A DNA stretch of 58,241 bases from Paracoccaceae bacterium (GTDB lineage: Bacteria > Pseudomonadota > Alphaproteobacteria > Rhodobacterales > Rhodobacteraceae): the NCBI GenBank assembly GCA_028097405.1, contig JAOHEK010000020.1:1-58241 (forward strand). Reading direction: 5' to 3'. Both the position numbers and the translations under genes were made by a program. The notes beneath the pieces were generated by a model. It saw only the letters and a list, made by a program, of their open reading frames with translations. It did not search any database and was not told the origin of the DNA. How positions within the stretch are numbered: position 1 is the first letter of the stretch; each line of letters starts with the position of its first letter. Shown here piece after piece: positions 34,075-44,338 of this stretch.

Positions 34075-34270
34075 GGCGCCTCACCTTTCGTCATCTTGGC
34101 GTGTTATATTGGGCTGACAAGGCAAAGATGGGGCGATCATCCGACTTCTGCCATAAAAGTGTCTGCTTTTCGGATAATTCTTCGACAGAGGCCGTTTGCG
34201 GCCCGGTGTGACGGGTGAGGGCGGCCGTTCACATCCGACATTATGGCGTTGAGCAGAGAGAAAAGTTCTT

Positions 34271-35392
34271 ATGTTGATCCGAAGAATCAGTTTGACCGTT
34301 GCAGGTCTGATCAGCGGCGTTGCGAGTGCTTTTGCGGAACCTCAAGTTGTCTGTACCGTCACTGAGTGTCAGGATGTCGAAATTGCCATACCCGAATTCG
34401 CGGGCGCGCAGAATCTGACGGTGAACCAGGTTTGGGCCTTGGCCGGCGAAATACTGGCGGTTTCCGGGCTCGCTCCGAACTTTCAAGTGATTGAATCCGA
34501 CGAGGTTGCAAATGCAGCCGCCATCGTCCGCCGATCTGAGCGATACCTTGTCTTTAATCCCGAATGGCTTGAACGCGTTGCGGCTAATGCCACGTCAAAG
34601 TGGGAAGTCTATGGCGTTTTGGCCCATGAAATCGGGCATCACCTGCAGGGGCACACTTTGCTGGGCATAGGGTCGCGTCCGCCGGTCGAACTTGAGGCAG
34701 ATACCTACGCGGGGTTTGCTCTTGGTGCCTTGGGGGCGAGTAAAGAGCAGGCTTTGGCGCTTTGGCGGGGCTTCGGCGAAGAAGGTTCATCAACACATCC
34801 GCCGCGGCATCAGCGTCTGGCTGCTGTTGAAAGAGGGTGGTTGCGTGCGGCTCAGAGGCCGGGTGGCATTGCGGTTGCGGACGACACATCGAGCGCTGAA
34901 GAAGAAACACCACGACCTTTGCCAACTCCGAAACGGAGCGATGCGCGTGACCGAAGCAGAGACGCAAGTTGCGTGCCGGTATCGACGGCGGTTGGGCAAG
35001 CGGTTGTTTGTGCGACAAGTGTGCTGTCTGACGGCACTGGAGCTGCGCATTCTCCCGCCTTTCTCTTTGACCAGGACCCCGAAACGGTTTGGAAAGAAGA
35101 TGGCGTTCGGTTCGGCGCCGGACAGTCAATCGCCGTTGAGTTCGCGAACCCAACTGATATTCGCCGCGTTTTGTTTCATGGCGGATTGGATGGTGCTGCT
35201 CCTAGGATCAAACAGCTGGTGGTCAAATCATCCAGCGGTTTCGTCGGTACAATTTACCTTGAAGACGATTTAGATTGGCAATTTGTATCGCTGCCACTTG
35301 GCAGCGCGGACTGGATCAGCCTGACCATCGAGGACGTCTATCCGGGCACGGGCCGGCAAGATACGCCAATCGGTGAAATCAGCTTTGAATAG
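34271..35392 (+). CDS. M48-like metalloprotease with C-terminal discoidin/glycan-binding-like domain
   Basis: A 373-residue exported protein with a signal peptide (MLIRRISLTVAGLISGVASAFA). The peptidase part carries the zinc motif HEIGHH within 'VYGVLAHEIGHHLQGH' and the third ligand in 'VELEADTYAGFALGAL', as in M48/M56-like proteases. After a Pro/Ser-rich linker (about 215-235), residues 240-373 form a beta-sandwich-like domain ('CATSVLSDGTGAAHSP', 'FLFDQDPETVWKEDG', 'QSIAVEFANPTDIRRVLF'). It resembles the discoidin-like 'NADase-type glycan-binding' domain. The protease could therefore be tethered to a surface polymer. The domain name is from memory. Confidence 0.75.
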   Translation: MLIRRISLTVAGLISGVASAFAEPQVVCTVTECQDVEIAIPEFAGAQNLTVNQVWALAGEILAVSGLAPNFQVIESDEVANAAAIVRRSERYLVFNPEWLERVAANATSKWEVYGVLAHEIGHHLQGHTLLGIGSRPPVELEADTYAGFALGALGASKEQALALWRGFGEEGSSTHPPRHQRLAAVERGWLRAAQRPGGIAVADDTSSAEEETPRPLPTPKRSDARDRSRDASCVPVSTAVGQAVVCATSVLSDGTGAAHSPAFLFDQDPETVWKEDGVRFGAGQSIAVEFANPTDIRRVLFHGGLDGAAPRIKQLVVKSSSGFVGTIYLEDDLDWQFVSLPLGSADWISLTIEDVYPGTGRQDTPIGEISFE

Positions 35393-35452
35393 CCCACGCC
35401 CGGGTGGTCTAACTAAACCAATCGTAGGCGTCGAAAAATCTTCGATTTCCAG

Positions 35453-35481
35453 TTGACACGATAGGGACGCTTGCCTATCTC
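35453..35481 (+). promoter_or_regulatory. predicted groESL promoter
   Basis: TTGACA (35453-35458), a 17-bp spacer and TATCTC (35476-35481). The start site would fall at the left edge of the CIRCE element, so bound HrcA would block initiation. Confidence 0.65.
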
Positions 35482-35488
35482 ACGTCCG

Positions 35489-35515
35489 TTAGCACTCACA
35501 TAGTCTGAGTGCTAA
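35489..35515 (+). promoter_or_regulatory. CIRCE operator (HrcA binding site)
   Basis: A perfect TTAGCACTC-N9-GAGTGCTAA inverted repeat, 33 bp before groES. This is the classical HrcA operator of heat-shock chaperone operons. hrcA itself is not in the window. Confidence 0.97.
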
Positions 35516-35547
35516 CACATGGAAAACTGAACTGAGGAACGTTCACT

Positions 35548-35835
35548 ATGGCATTCACTCCGCTTCATGACCGCGTTGTTGTTCGTCGCTTAGAAAGCGA
35601 CGACAAAACATCTGGCGGTCTGATTATACCCGACAACGCCAAGGAAAAGCCCGCTGAGGGCAAAGTCGTGGCTGTTGGATCAGGCGCAAAAGACGAAGAC
35701 GGCAAACGCATCGCGATGGACGTCAAAAAAGGCAACAAGATCCTGTTCGGCAAGTGGTCCGGCACAGAGATCACGTTGGACGGCGAAGAGCTGTTGATCA
35801 TGAAAGAAAGCGACATTCTCGGCATCATCAGCTGA
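35548..35835 (+). CDS. groES: co-chaperonin GroES
   Basis: A 95-residue chaperonin lid. It begins '[20 protein letters not shown]', the mobile loop is '[18 protein letters not shown]', and the end is '[17 protein letters not shown]'. It is the first gene of the groESL operon under CIRCE control, 36 bp before groEL. Confidence 0.98.
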   Translation: MAFTPLHDRVVVRRLESDDKTSGGLIIPDNAKEKPAEGKVVAVGSGAKDEDGKRIAMDVKKGNKILFGKWSGTEITLDGEELLIMKESDILGIIS

Positions 35836-35844
35836 GCGCTTTAA

Positions 35845-37518
<1,674 letters not shown>

Positions 37519-37567
37519 TAGACGCTTTGCGCCAATCGGTGCAAAACGCCTGTTATCAAGAAACTGA

Positions 37568-37595
37568 AAGAGCGGTCGTCGGGCCGCTCTTTTTT
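37568..37595 (+). terminator. Rho-independent terminator of groESL
   Basis: Stem AAGAGCGG / CCGCTCTT (37568-37575 with 37584-37591), 8-nt loop, T tract to 37595. The following 180 bp up to the next gene is AT-rich and probably holds its promoter, but no clear -35/-10 pair was identified. Confidence 0.85.
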
Positions 37596-37777
37596 ATTGT
37601 ATCAACACGGGCTGAGAATTGGTCTGTGATTCGATGTTTGACGTCGAATTAGAAACAGGCTTGGGAATAGAGCAAAATTGTTTCCTGTTGTCCCGGAAAT
37701 TAACCTTTTATCCACATCAAATTTGGCCAAGGTTTGATTCTGTATTAACCAGAGGAGGAGGTTAGTTTTAGTGTAGG

Positions 37778-39442
37778 ATGGTCAGGCCAATGAGAACCGA
37801 TTTTATACGTCGTCAGGCGAAGTCTGAGGACGGGTCGATCATCATATTCTCCTTGTTTGTGTTTATCATGATATTGATGGTGGCAGGCTTTGCTGTTGAT
37901 CTGATGCGCACCGAATTGCGGCGGGTTGATCTGCAAAATACGTCGGATGTTGCTGCACTTGCGTCTTCGAGCCTTGATCAATCCATAGATGCACAAGAGC
38001 TGGTCACCAGCTATTTCGAGAAAGCCGGTTTGGCTGAGTATCTTGTATCTGTTGATCCAGTACCCGGGGTCGGTGGCAATTCGCGGTCGGTAACCATCAC
38101 AACACGTGATGATGTGCCGACGATCTTTAGTCAATTGATTGGCGTCGATTCCTTGCCGGTCGGAACGACAACAACCGCACGCCAATCGGCAACAGACGTC
38201 GAAATTTCCATTGTCCTTGATATTTCAAGCTCGATGAATAGCAATAACCGTTTGCCGCGTCTTAAAGATGCGATGTACCAGTTCATTAGCGAAGTTATTC
38301 CTGTTGATCCGCTTTCGTCAGCCAGCGAAATTTCGGTAAATATCATTCCGTATTCTATCACGACAAACCCAGGGGATATGGGAAAATATTACAATCTTTC
38401 CGACAAGCATAACTATAACAACTGCGTCTTCTTCGATAGCACCAATTATCCCAGCCTGGGGATTAGCACGACCGATAGCCTTGAGAGACACACTCATTTT
38501 GCCGACAACTCAAGCCGGTATAATGCAGATGACACAGTGGACCTACCCTATTGCCCGATCGATAATCCTATTCTTGTAATGGAAACTGAGCAACAGCCGC
38601 TTATCGATACTGTCGCGGCGCTCCAAGGCTGGGACGGCACGGGAATTGATGTCGGTGTGAAGTGGGGTGTCCACCTGCTTGATCCATCATTCCGCATTGT
38701 CTCAGACCAGATGGTCGCAGCCGACGAGATTGGTGACGCGATGCTTGGCCGACCATTTGACTATCTTGACGAAAATGGGAACCAAATTTCGCGCAAAATT
38801 CTGATCATCATGTCTGATGGTGAGAACAACGAGCAGCGGGATCTGCCTGAGTTTATGCGTGAAGGTGCATCGCCGGTCTTTAGAAGCGCGACATCCGGCC
38901 ATTACTCGGTTCTGATGGTTGACGGTCGCGATGACCCGAACTTCGACGAAGCCAATGATACGATCTCGCGTTGGTATCATGAAGAAACCGATGATATCCG
39001 TGATTATCCAGACTTGCCGGATGCAGCTTCGGGTACGGATTGGTCCGAGCTTGGAACTGAACTTGTCAACCTTGAGTGGCCCGACGTTATGAATATCGCC
39101 AAAACGAACAATGTCGGTGACCGCTTTTTCCGGACAGGATTTGAGGCAGGTTTCGTCGACGCCGCGACTTTTAACGCAATCGATGATCCGATTTTCCACC
39201 GCATCTCTCCGACGGATACGAATGCGCGTATGCATGCGTTGTGTGCAGCCGCGCGTGTGCAGGGCGTAGAAATATTCGGTATTTCGTTCGATGCACCGTC
39301 GGAATTGGCTGAAGACACCATCAAAAATTGCACGTCTTCTACGGGGTCAACGACGCACTTCTTTCCTGTGAGTGGTGAGCAGATCACGGAAGCGTTTTCG
39401 ACGATTGCACGGGAAGTTTCAAAGCTGCGCCTATCGAACTAG
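37778..39442 (+). CDS. Tad-type pilus-assembly protein with VWA domain (TadG-like)
   Basis: A 554-residue protein. The N terminus has the TadE/TadG arrangement: a short basic lead, then 'DGSIIIFSLFVFIMILMVAG' and 'VDLMRTELRRVDLQNTSDVA'. From about residue 140 there is a von Willebrand A domain with the MIDAS motif DISSS at about 148-152 and 'IIMSDGENN' later on. In Tad systems such proteins lie in the periplasm and are involved in pilus or adhesin assembly. No other tad gene is nearby, so the gene is an orphan here. ATG 37790 (MRTDFIRR) is an alternative start. Confidence 0.82.
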   Translation: MVRPMRTDFIRRQAKSEDGSIIIFSLFVFIMILMVAGFAVDLMRTELRRVDLQNTSDVAALASSSLDQSIDAQELVTSYFEKAGLAEYLVSVDPVPGVGGNSRSVTITTRDDVPTIFSQLIGVDSLPVGTTTTARQSATDVEISIVLDISSSMNSNNRLPRLKDAMYQFISEVIPVDPLSSASEISVNIIPYSITTNPGDMGKYYNLSDKHNYNNCVFFDSTNYPSLGISTTDSLERHTHFADNSSRYNADDTVDLPYCPIDNPILVMETEQQPLIDTVAALQGWDGTGIDVGVKWGVHLLDPSFRIVSDQMVAADEIGDAMLGRPFDYLDENGNQISRKILIIMSDGENNEQRDLPEFMREGASPVFRSATSGHYSVLMVDGRDDPNFDEANDTISRWYHEETDDIRDYPDLPDAASGTDWSELGTELVNLEWPDVMNIAKTNNVGDRFFRTGFEAGFVDAATFNAIDDPIFHRISPTDTNARMHALCAAARVQGVEIFGISFDAPSELAEDTIKNCTSSTGSTTHFFPVSGEQITEAFSTIAREVSKLRLSN

Positions 39443-39469
39443 GCGCTAAACTACTTCAAGATGATTATT

Positions 39470-39491
39470 AGGGCCCTTCGGGGCCCTTTTT
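39470..39491 (+). terminator. Rho-independent terminator after the VWA gene
   Basis: AGGGCCC-TTCG-GGGCCCT with a UUCG tetraloop, followed by TTTTTCG. It is 28 bp after the stop codon. Confidence 0.88.
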
Positions 39492-39661
39492 CGTTCTGGC
39501 TTCAGACTTGATGAAGCGAACCCAACAGCCGTTCTCTGCGCGCGCAATCATGGCCAGAGCCCCCTTACTGATCACTTGTTAACTTTTGTTAACCTTTTCC
39601 TTCGCCGAGTCGAAGATTGCGTTAAGATCATCGTGGGGTTGCGCAGAAAATGGAAAACACC

Positions 39662-40342
39662 ATGCGACTTTTCTATTTGGCCCTGTTCGCGTTCCCAACC
39701 GTGGGGTTGGCTGACCCCGAAGCGGATTGGGACGGGTTGTACCTTGGCGGCGGATTGCAGTTTAGTCGCGGCGAGACAGAGGTTATTGGCAATCGTTTTA
39801 CGTACAATCAGCGGACCGCACTCAATTTCGTCAGGCATGACTATGACGGTTTTGGAGTACACGGGTTTGTGGGCAAAAACGTTCGACGCGGCGATTTCGT
39901 ATTCGGATTCGAGATGTCCTTGGCGTTCGCATCGCTTGAATCTTCACTGGTCTTTAACACCGACAATGACATTGATCAGGTCGAGATCAATTGGTCAGGG
40001 TCGCTGACCGGTCGAGCTGGGCGAGCCTTTGGAGACAATTTATTCTACGTAAAAGGCGGGCTTGCCGTGGCGGACATCAGAAACGTCGGCGGTGACGTAA
40101 ACAACGGCTCCCTGCAACTTTCGGATGCACATATCCGCGAAGATATCCTTTTGGGGCCAACCGTAGGTGTGGGTTTCGAGCGTCTATTGAACGATAAGTA
40201 TAGTCTGCGTGTCGAATACAATTACACTGAGTTCCGCGATTTCTCACAGGCGAACCAGGATGGAGCACCGGGGTCTCAGGTCTACAACGTTGACAACGGT
40301 CCTTTGCAATCCCTGAACATTGGGATTGTTTTGGATTTCTAG
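39662..40342 (+). CDS. outer-membrane beta-barrel protein (opacity/porin-like)
   Basis: A 226-residue outer-membrane protein. The signal peptide (MRLFYLALFAFPTVGLA) is followed by 'DWDGLYLGGGLQFSRGETEV', a typical first strand of eight-stranded barrels. Alternating aromatic and polar strands follow ('GFGVHGFVGKNVRRGDFVFG', 'LTGRAGRAFGDNLFYVKGGL', 'YSLRVEYNYTEFRDF'), and the protein ends in aromatic Phe ('NIGIVLDF'), the usual assembly signal. ATG 39650 would add four residues. The upstream DNA contains paired GTTAAC motifs (39578-39593). Confidence 0.85.
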   Translation: MRLFYLALFAFPTVGLADPEADWDGLYLGGGLQFSRGETEVIGNRFTYNQRTALNFVRHDYDGFGVHGFVGKNVRRGDFVFGFEMSLAFASLESSLVFNTDNDIDQVEINWSGSLTGRAGRAFGDNLFYVKGGLAVADIRNVGGDVNNGSLQLSDAHIREDILLGPTVGVGFERLLNDKYSLRVEYNYTEFRDFSQANQDGAPGSQVYNVDNGPLQSLNIGIVLDF

Positions 40343-40345
40343 GCC

Positions 40346-40573
40346 TTAATGCACGTTCACCGGAGCAAATTCGTTCTGTCGGGCCAGCTCAAAGGCGAGT
40401 TTACGGTTACGGACCAGTGCCAAACGTTCACCATCCGAGGAATGCACAGCGTAGATGCGTGTCTGACCTTGGGCCTGTGCGCGCATCATTTTTGGCAGAT
40501 CTGAGACATTCACAGGCCGAATATAGACGAGGCGGTCCTGTTGTATGCCTTTGAAATCAAACGGTGTATCCAC
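40346..40573 (-). CDS. DUF1150 family protein
   Basis: A 75-residue protein with the family core 'RLVYIRPVNVSDLPKMMRAQ' and 'YAVHSSDGERLALVRNRKLA'. It starts at GTG 40573, only 4 bp after the hsp20 stop. The frame extends further upstream through hsp20, but only as an overlap. DUF1150 proteins regularly sit next to small heat-shock genes in alphaproteobacteria; role unknown. Confidence 0.85.
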   Translation of the reverse strand: MDTPFDFKGIQQDRLVYIRPVNVSDLPKMMRAQAQGQTRIYAVHSSDGERLALVRNRKLAFELARQNEFAPVNVH

Positions 40574-40577
40574 GGCC

Positions 40578-40988
40578 TTACCCTTTATCGATCCGGATGG
40601 TTTGCACAACGCTTTCCGGAACGGCCCGGGCGAGGTCGATATGCAGAAGTCCATTTGCCTGTGCTGCTCCTGATACCTCAACGCCGTCGGCCAGCAAAAA
40701 GGTGCGTTGAAATTGACGAGATGCGATTCCGCGGTGCAAAAAGATCCGCTCTTCGTCTTCGGTCTCGGTGCGTCCGCGCACAACAAGTTGGCGGTTTTCT
40801 ACCGTTATAGACAGATCATCTTCAGCAAATCCGGCCACAGCAAGCGTGATCCGGAAAGAGTTTTCACTGACATGTTCGATGTTGTAGGGTGGATAGCCGT
40901 TTTCCGTCTTTGCCGTGCGCTCGACAAGGCGCTCAAGCTGGTCAAAGCCCAAAAGAAAAGGGTGGGTGCCCAGTGTGATTTTGCTCAT
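40578..40988 (-). CDS. Hsp20/alpha-crystallin small heat-shock protein (IbpA-like)
   Basis: A 136-residue small chaperone that holds unfolded proteins. Its alpha-crystallin domain spans about residues 35-125 ('ITLAVAGFAEDDLSITVENR', 'LVVRGRTETEDEERIFLHRG', 'IASRQFQRTFLLADGVEVSG'). The start is ATG 40988 after GAGGACG. The gene is preceded by a heat-shock sigma factor-type promoter and followed closely by DUF1150. Confidence 0.95.
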   Translation of the reverse strand: MSKITLGTHPFLLGFDQLERLVERTAKTENGYPPYNIEHVSENSFRITLAVAGFAEDDLSITVENRQLVVRGRTETEDEERIFLHRGIASRQFQRTFLLADGVEVSGAAQANGLLHIDLARAVPESVVQTIRIDKG

Positions 40989-41052
40989 AATTTCGTCCTC
41001 GATTCAAGCGACGATGGCTCAAGATCCCTTCTGGCGACCTTGATTGTCAAAA

Positions 41053-41081
41053 ATATGGGGACGAGGGGGCAATTCTGCAAG
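41053..41081 (-). promoter_or_regulatory. predicted RpoH (sigma-32-type) promoter of hsp20
   Basis: On the minus strand CTTGCAG (41081-41075), a 14-bp spacer and CCCCATAT (41060-41053). This is close to the enteric heat-shock consensus CTTGAAA-N11-16-CCCCATNT. It gives a leader of about 60 nt. Confidence 0.65.
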
Positions 41082-41150
41082 GATTAAAGTGCTTTGCGGG
41101 AACGCCTGTTCGGGGTAAATAGGGGAAATTCACCCTAGAATGAAGAGATC

Positions 41151-41372
41151 ATGGCTGAAAATCCGCCCGGACAGATGAAGACCGAGGACGTCTTGCGCGT
41201 CGAACTTGAGACGTTTCGCCAGGAACACCGTGATCTTGACCAAGCCATTGCTGCCCTTGATGCGACGGGGGCCGATGTTCTGACGATAAGGCGTCTGAAA
41301 AAGCAGAAACTTTCGCTGAAAGACAAGATTGCAGTGCTTGAAGACCGGATTACCCCCGACATCATTGCCTGA
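41151..41372 (+). CDS. YdcH-like (DUF465) small protein
   Basis: A 73-residue helical protein. The DUF465 pattern is present: an acidic helix with 'LETFRQEHRDLDQAIAAL', then 'DVLTIRRLKKQKLSLKDKIA' and 'VLEDRI'. Family members are short cytosolic proteins without known biochemical activity. The gene is 55 bp before purE on the same strand. Confidence 0.85.
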   Translation: MAENPPGQMKTEDVLRVELETFRQEHRDLDQAIAALDATGADVLTIRRLKKQKLSLKDKIAVLEDRITPDIIA

Positions 41373-41427
41373 TTGCGGGTCGGCGCGGCTGGGATTAGGG
41401 TTTTGCGGTTGATCGAGGGAACGTAAA

Positions 41428-41913
41428 ATGGGTTTTGACGTCGGTATCGTAATGGGCAGCCAATCGGACTGGTCCACGATGAAGGCTGCGGCTGATATAC
41501 TGGACGAGTTGGGCGTGCGCTTTGAGACAAGGATAGTGTCGGCGCATCGCACACCGGACCGGCTTTGGGACTATGGCAAAACGGCTGTGGACCGGGGCTT
41601 GAAGGTGATTGTCGCAGGCGCTGGCGGTGCTGCGCATTTGCCCGGCATGATGGCGTCAAAGACCCGGCTGCCGGTCATCGGCGTGCCTGTGGAAACCCGC
41701 GCCTTGAAGGGCGTCGACAGCCTTTATTCCATTTTGCAGATGCCGCGCGGCTATCCCGTGGCGACCATGGCGATCGGCGAAGCCGGGGCCAAGAACGCAG
41801 GGCTGATGGCGGCTGGCATCTTGGCAATTGGCGATGCCGATCTGGCCGCACGGCTAGAGGCTTGGCGCGTGGCCTTGTCAGCCTCGATCCCGGAGGAACC
41901 TGTGGATGAGTGA
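41428..41913 (+). CDS. purE: 5-(carboxyamino)imidazole ribonucleotide mutase PurE
   Basis: A 161-residue purine-biosynthesis mutase (class I). It starts '[20 protein letters not shown]', with the His of '[12 protein letters not shown]' and the loop '[15 protein letters not shown]'. It overlaps purK by 8 bp, the two acting in sequence on AIR carboxylation. Confidence 0.97.
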   Translation: MGFDVGIVMGSQSDWSTMKAAADILDELGVRFETRIVSAHRTPDRLWDYGKTAVDRGLKVIVAGAGGAAHLPGMMASKTRLPVIGVPVETRALKGVDSLYSILQMPRGYPVATMAIGEAGAKNAGLMAAGILAIGDADLAARLEAWRVALSASIPEEPVDE

Positions 41914-43003
41914 CGCTTTCGAGCCGGGTCGGGTGATTGGTATTTTGGGCGGTGGTCAGTTGGGCCGGATGCTAGCCATGGCTGCCGCACGCATGGGGTT
42001 TCATATACATGTGTATGAACCGGGGGCCAATCCGCCTGCTGGTGAGGTAGCTCAGAAGGTCTTTACCGCAAGCTATGACGACCGAGACGCATTGGAGGCC
42101 TTCGCCGCCGGTGTCGACGTTGTCACGTATGAATTCGAAAACGTGCCCGCCGATGCGCTTGATTTGATCGAAGCGCATGTGCCGATCCGTCCAAACCGAA
42201 AAGCTTTGGCGGTTAGTCAGGATCGGTTGGACGAAAAACAATTCCTGAACGAGATTGGTTTGGCCACGGCGCCCTTTGCGCCTGTAGATGCAGGCGCGAC
42301 GGATGCGGCGGCTCAGCTGGCGCAAGCGATGTCCAGCGTCGGCGTGCCTGCTATTTTGAAGACGCGGCGGCTTGGCTATGACGGCAAGGGTCAGGCGCGG
42401 ATCATGGATGTGCATGGTGGCGCGGAGGCTTTGAACGCGATGGCTGACGCCAATGCCATTTTGGAAGGTCTCGTCGATTTCGACCGCGAGATCAGCGTGA
42501 TCGCCGCCCGTGGGCTGGACGGGCGGATTGCCTGTTTTGAACCCGGCGAAAACGTTCACACGGACGGGATTTTGCACACAACCCGCGTTCCGGCTGCAAT
42601 TGATCGGGGCACACGTGATCGCGCCTTCGGTGTTGCAGGCACCATTCTGGCGGCTTTGGATTACGTCGGTGTGCTGGGTGTCGAACTGTTCGTCACGGGC
42701 GAGGGACTGATCGTCAATGAAATCGCGCCGCGCGTCCATAATTCTGGTCATTGGACCGAAGCGGGCGCTGTGATCAGCCAGTTCGAACAACATATTCGCG
42801 CTGTCGCAGGCTGGCCCTTGGTTGATCCTTTGCGCCATTCGGATGTGGAGATGACGAACCTGATTGGTGATGATCTGGCGCAGGTGCCCGCCATTCGCGG
42901 CGAAACAGGCGCGCTTTTGCACCTTTATGGCAAAGCCGAAGCGCGACCGGGGCGCAAGATGGGGCATGTCACGCGCATCCTTGGCCCCGCCAGCGACCGA
43001 TGA
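41906..43003 (+). CDS. purK: 5-(carboxyamino)imidazole ribonucleotide synthase PurK
   Basis: A 365-residue ATP-grasp enzyme: '[20 protein letters not shown]', '[12 protein letters not shown]', '[17 protein letters not shown]' (ATP-binding lysines) and '[19 protein letters not shown]'. It uses ATP and bicarbonate to form N5-CAIR, which PurE converts. It overlaps purE upstream by 8 bp and the nudix gene downstream by 4 bp. Confidence 0.97.
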   Translation: MSDAFEPGRVIGILGGGQLGRMLAMAAARMGFHIHVYEPGANPPAGEVAQKVFTASYDDRDALEAFAAGVDVVTYEFENVPADALDLIEAHVPIRPNRKALAVSQDRLDEKQFLNEIGLATAPFAPVDAGATDAAAQLAQAMSSVGVPAILKTRRLGYDGKGQARIMDVHGGAEALNAMADANAILEGLVDFDREISVIAARGLDGRIACFEPGENVHTDGILHTTRVPAAIDRGTRDRAFGVAGTILAALDYVGVLGVELFVTGEGLIVNEIAPRVHNSGHWTEAGAVISQFEQHIRAVAGWPLVDPLRHSDVEMTNLIGDDLAQVPAIRGETGALLHLYGKAEARPGRKMGHVTRILGPASDR

Positions 43004-43449
43004 GCCGCAAGCCCCGCCTTGCCGTTCGCGGATTGGTGCTGAACGAGGGGCGATTGCTGATGGTCAACGCGTTTCCCGGCAATACCAGTGATCTGTTGTG
43101 TGCACCGGGGGGCGGTGTCGAAGTGGGCCAATCCTTGCCCTGCAATCTGAAACGCGAACTCTTTGAGGAAACCGGGCTTGGCGTCGAAGTGGGTCAGATC
43201 GCTTTGGTCAATGAATTTCAAGACCCACCGCGCGGCTTTCATCAGGTGGATATCTACTTTCGTTGCACCATGATTTCGGGCGATCCCAATGCCAATTGGG
43301 TTGATCCCGAAGGCGTCGTGAACCGTCGGTTTTGGCTGACGCGCGAAGACCTTGAAAAGCATCGCTATAAACCTGACAGTCTGCCGGATGTGGCTTGGGG
43401 GGACAGCGATATCTGCGCCTATGATCCCCTAGAACTTATCCTGCGATAG
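43000..43449 (+). CDS. NUDIX hydrolase
   Basis: A 149-residue NUDIX protein with the box 'GGGVEVGQSLPCNLKRELFE' followed by ETGL. The first Glu of the consensus (G-x5-E) is Gln here, while the catalytic REL-x-EE-x-G core is intact. Substrate unknown; the ATGA overlap with purK suggests co-expression with purine synthesis and perhaps a nucleotide housekeeping role. Confidence 0.87.
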   Translation: MSRKPRLAVRGLVLNEGRLLMVNAFPGNTSDLLCAPGGGVEVGQSLPCNLKRELFEETGLGVEVGQIALVNEFQDPPRGFHQVDIYFRCTMISGDPNANWVDPEGVVNRRFWLTREDLEKHRYKPDSLPDVAWGDSDICAYDPLELILR

Positions 43450-43488
43450 GCGATGGACAGGCGCGCGCGCAGTTCCTAACGTGCGGCC

Positions 43489-44232
43489 ATGGAACATCTG
43501 AGATTAGGCGTGAACATCGACCATGTGGCAACTGTGCGGAATGCGCGGGGCGGGGACTACCCCGATCCGATACGTGCGGCGAAACTGGCCGAAGAGGCCG
43601 GCGCAGACGGGATCACGGCGCATTTGCGCGAAGACCGCCGCCACATCACCGACGACGACATCGAAAGACTGGTCGAGGCGTTGACCGTGCCGTTGAACTT
43701 TGAAATGGCGGCGACGGACGAAATGCAGGCGATAGCGCTGCGTCATCGGCCGCACGCCGTCTGCCTCGTTCCAGAGAAACGCGAGGAACGCACGACCGAA
43801 GGCGGCCTAGAAGTTGCGCAAGACGAAAACCGGCTGGCGCATTTCATCGCCCCCTTGCGGGATGCAGGCTGCCGGGTATCGATCTTTATTGCCGCCGATC
43901 AACGCCAGATCGAAGCGGCCAATCGCATCGGCGCGCAGGTGATTGAACTTCACACAGGGGCCTATTGCGATGCGCATTCCGAAGGCCGCTTTGACGCACG
44001 CGACACCGAACTTGAACGCCTTCAAGACATGTCCCGATTTGCCCATGGGCTGGGGCTAGAGGTGCACGCAGGCCACGGTCTTACCTATGAAACAGTGGCG
44101 CCCGTGGCCGCGTTTCGAGAAGTGCGTGAACTGAACATCGGACATTTTCTGGTGGGCGAGGCTATCTTTCGGGGCTTAGAGCCCTCAATCAAAGAAATGC
44201 GGCGCCTGATGGATGAAGCGCGCAGCGACTGA
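43489..44232 (+). CDS. pdxJ: pyridoxine 5'-phosphate synthase PdxJ
   Basis: A 247-residue TIM-barrel enzyme that makes pyridoxine 5'-phosphate from DXP and 3-amino-2-oxopropyl phosphate. It begins 'LRLGVNIDHVATVRNARGGD', with 'GADGITAHLREDRRHI', 'NFEMAATDEM' and 'HAGHGLTYETV'. It is the last gene of the purE-purK-nudix-pdxJ run and is followed by a double palindrome. Confidence 0.97.
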   Translation: MEHLRLGVNIDHVATVRNARGGDYPDPIRAAKLAEEAGADGITAHLREDRRHITDDDIERLVEALTVPLNFEMAATDEMQAIALRHRPHAVCLVPEKREERTTEGGLEVAQDENRLAHFIAPLRDAGCRVSIFIAADQRQIEAANRIGAQVIELHTGAYCDAHSEGRFDARDTELERLQDMSRFAHGLGLEVHAGHGLTYETVAPVAAFREVRELNIGHFLVGEAIFRGLEPSIKEMRRLMDEARSD

Positions 44233-44277
44233 CAAGCGCTCGCGTCTTCATCTGGCCAAAAATATCCTTGGGGAGCG

Positions 44278-44321
44278 CGAGGGGGCAAAGCCCCCTCGTA
44301 CCCGCGACGGACGAAAGTCCG
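44278..44321. repeat. double GC palindrome between convergent genes
   Basis: CGAGGGGGC-AAA-GCCCCCTCG (44278-44298) and CGGAC-GAAA-GTCCG (44308-44321), preceded by an AAAATATCC tract. It resembles the palindrome at 19610 and sits between the pdxJ and metY stops. It may act as a terminator in both directions. Confidence 0.55.
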
Positions 44322-44338
44322 GCGCAATACCTTCGGTC

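Noticed and set aside
41972-42967. 331-codon minus-strand frame
   Set aside because: Antisense to purK, which is certain by homology.
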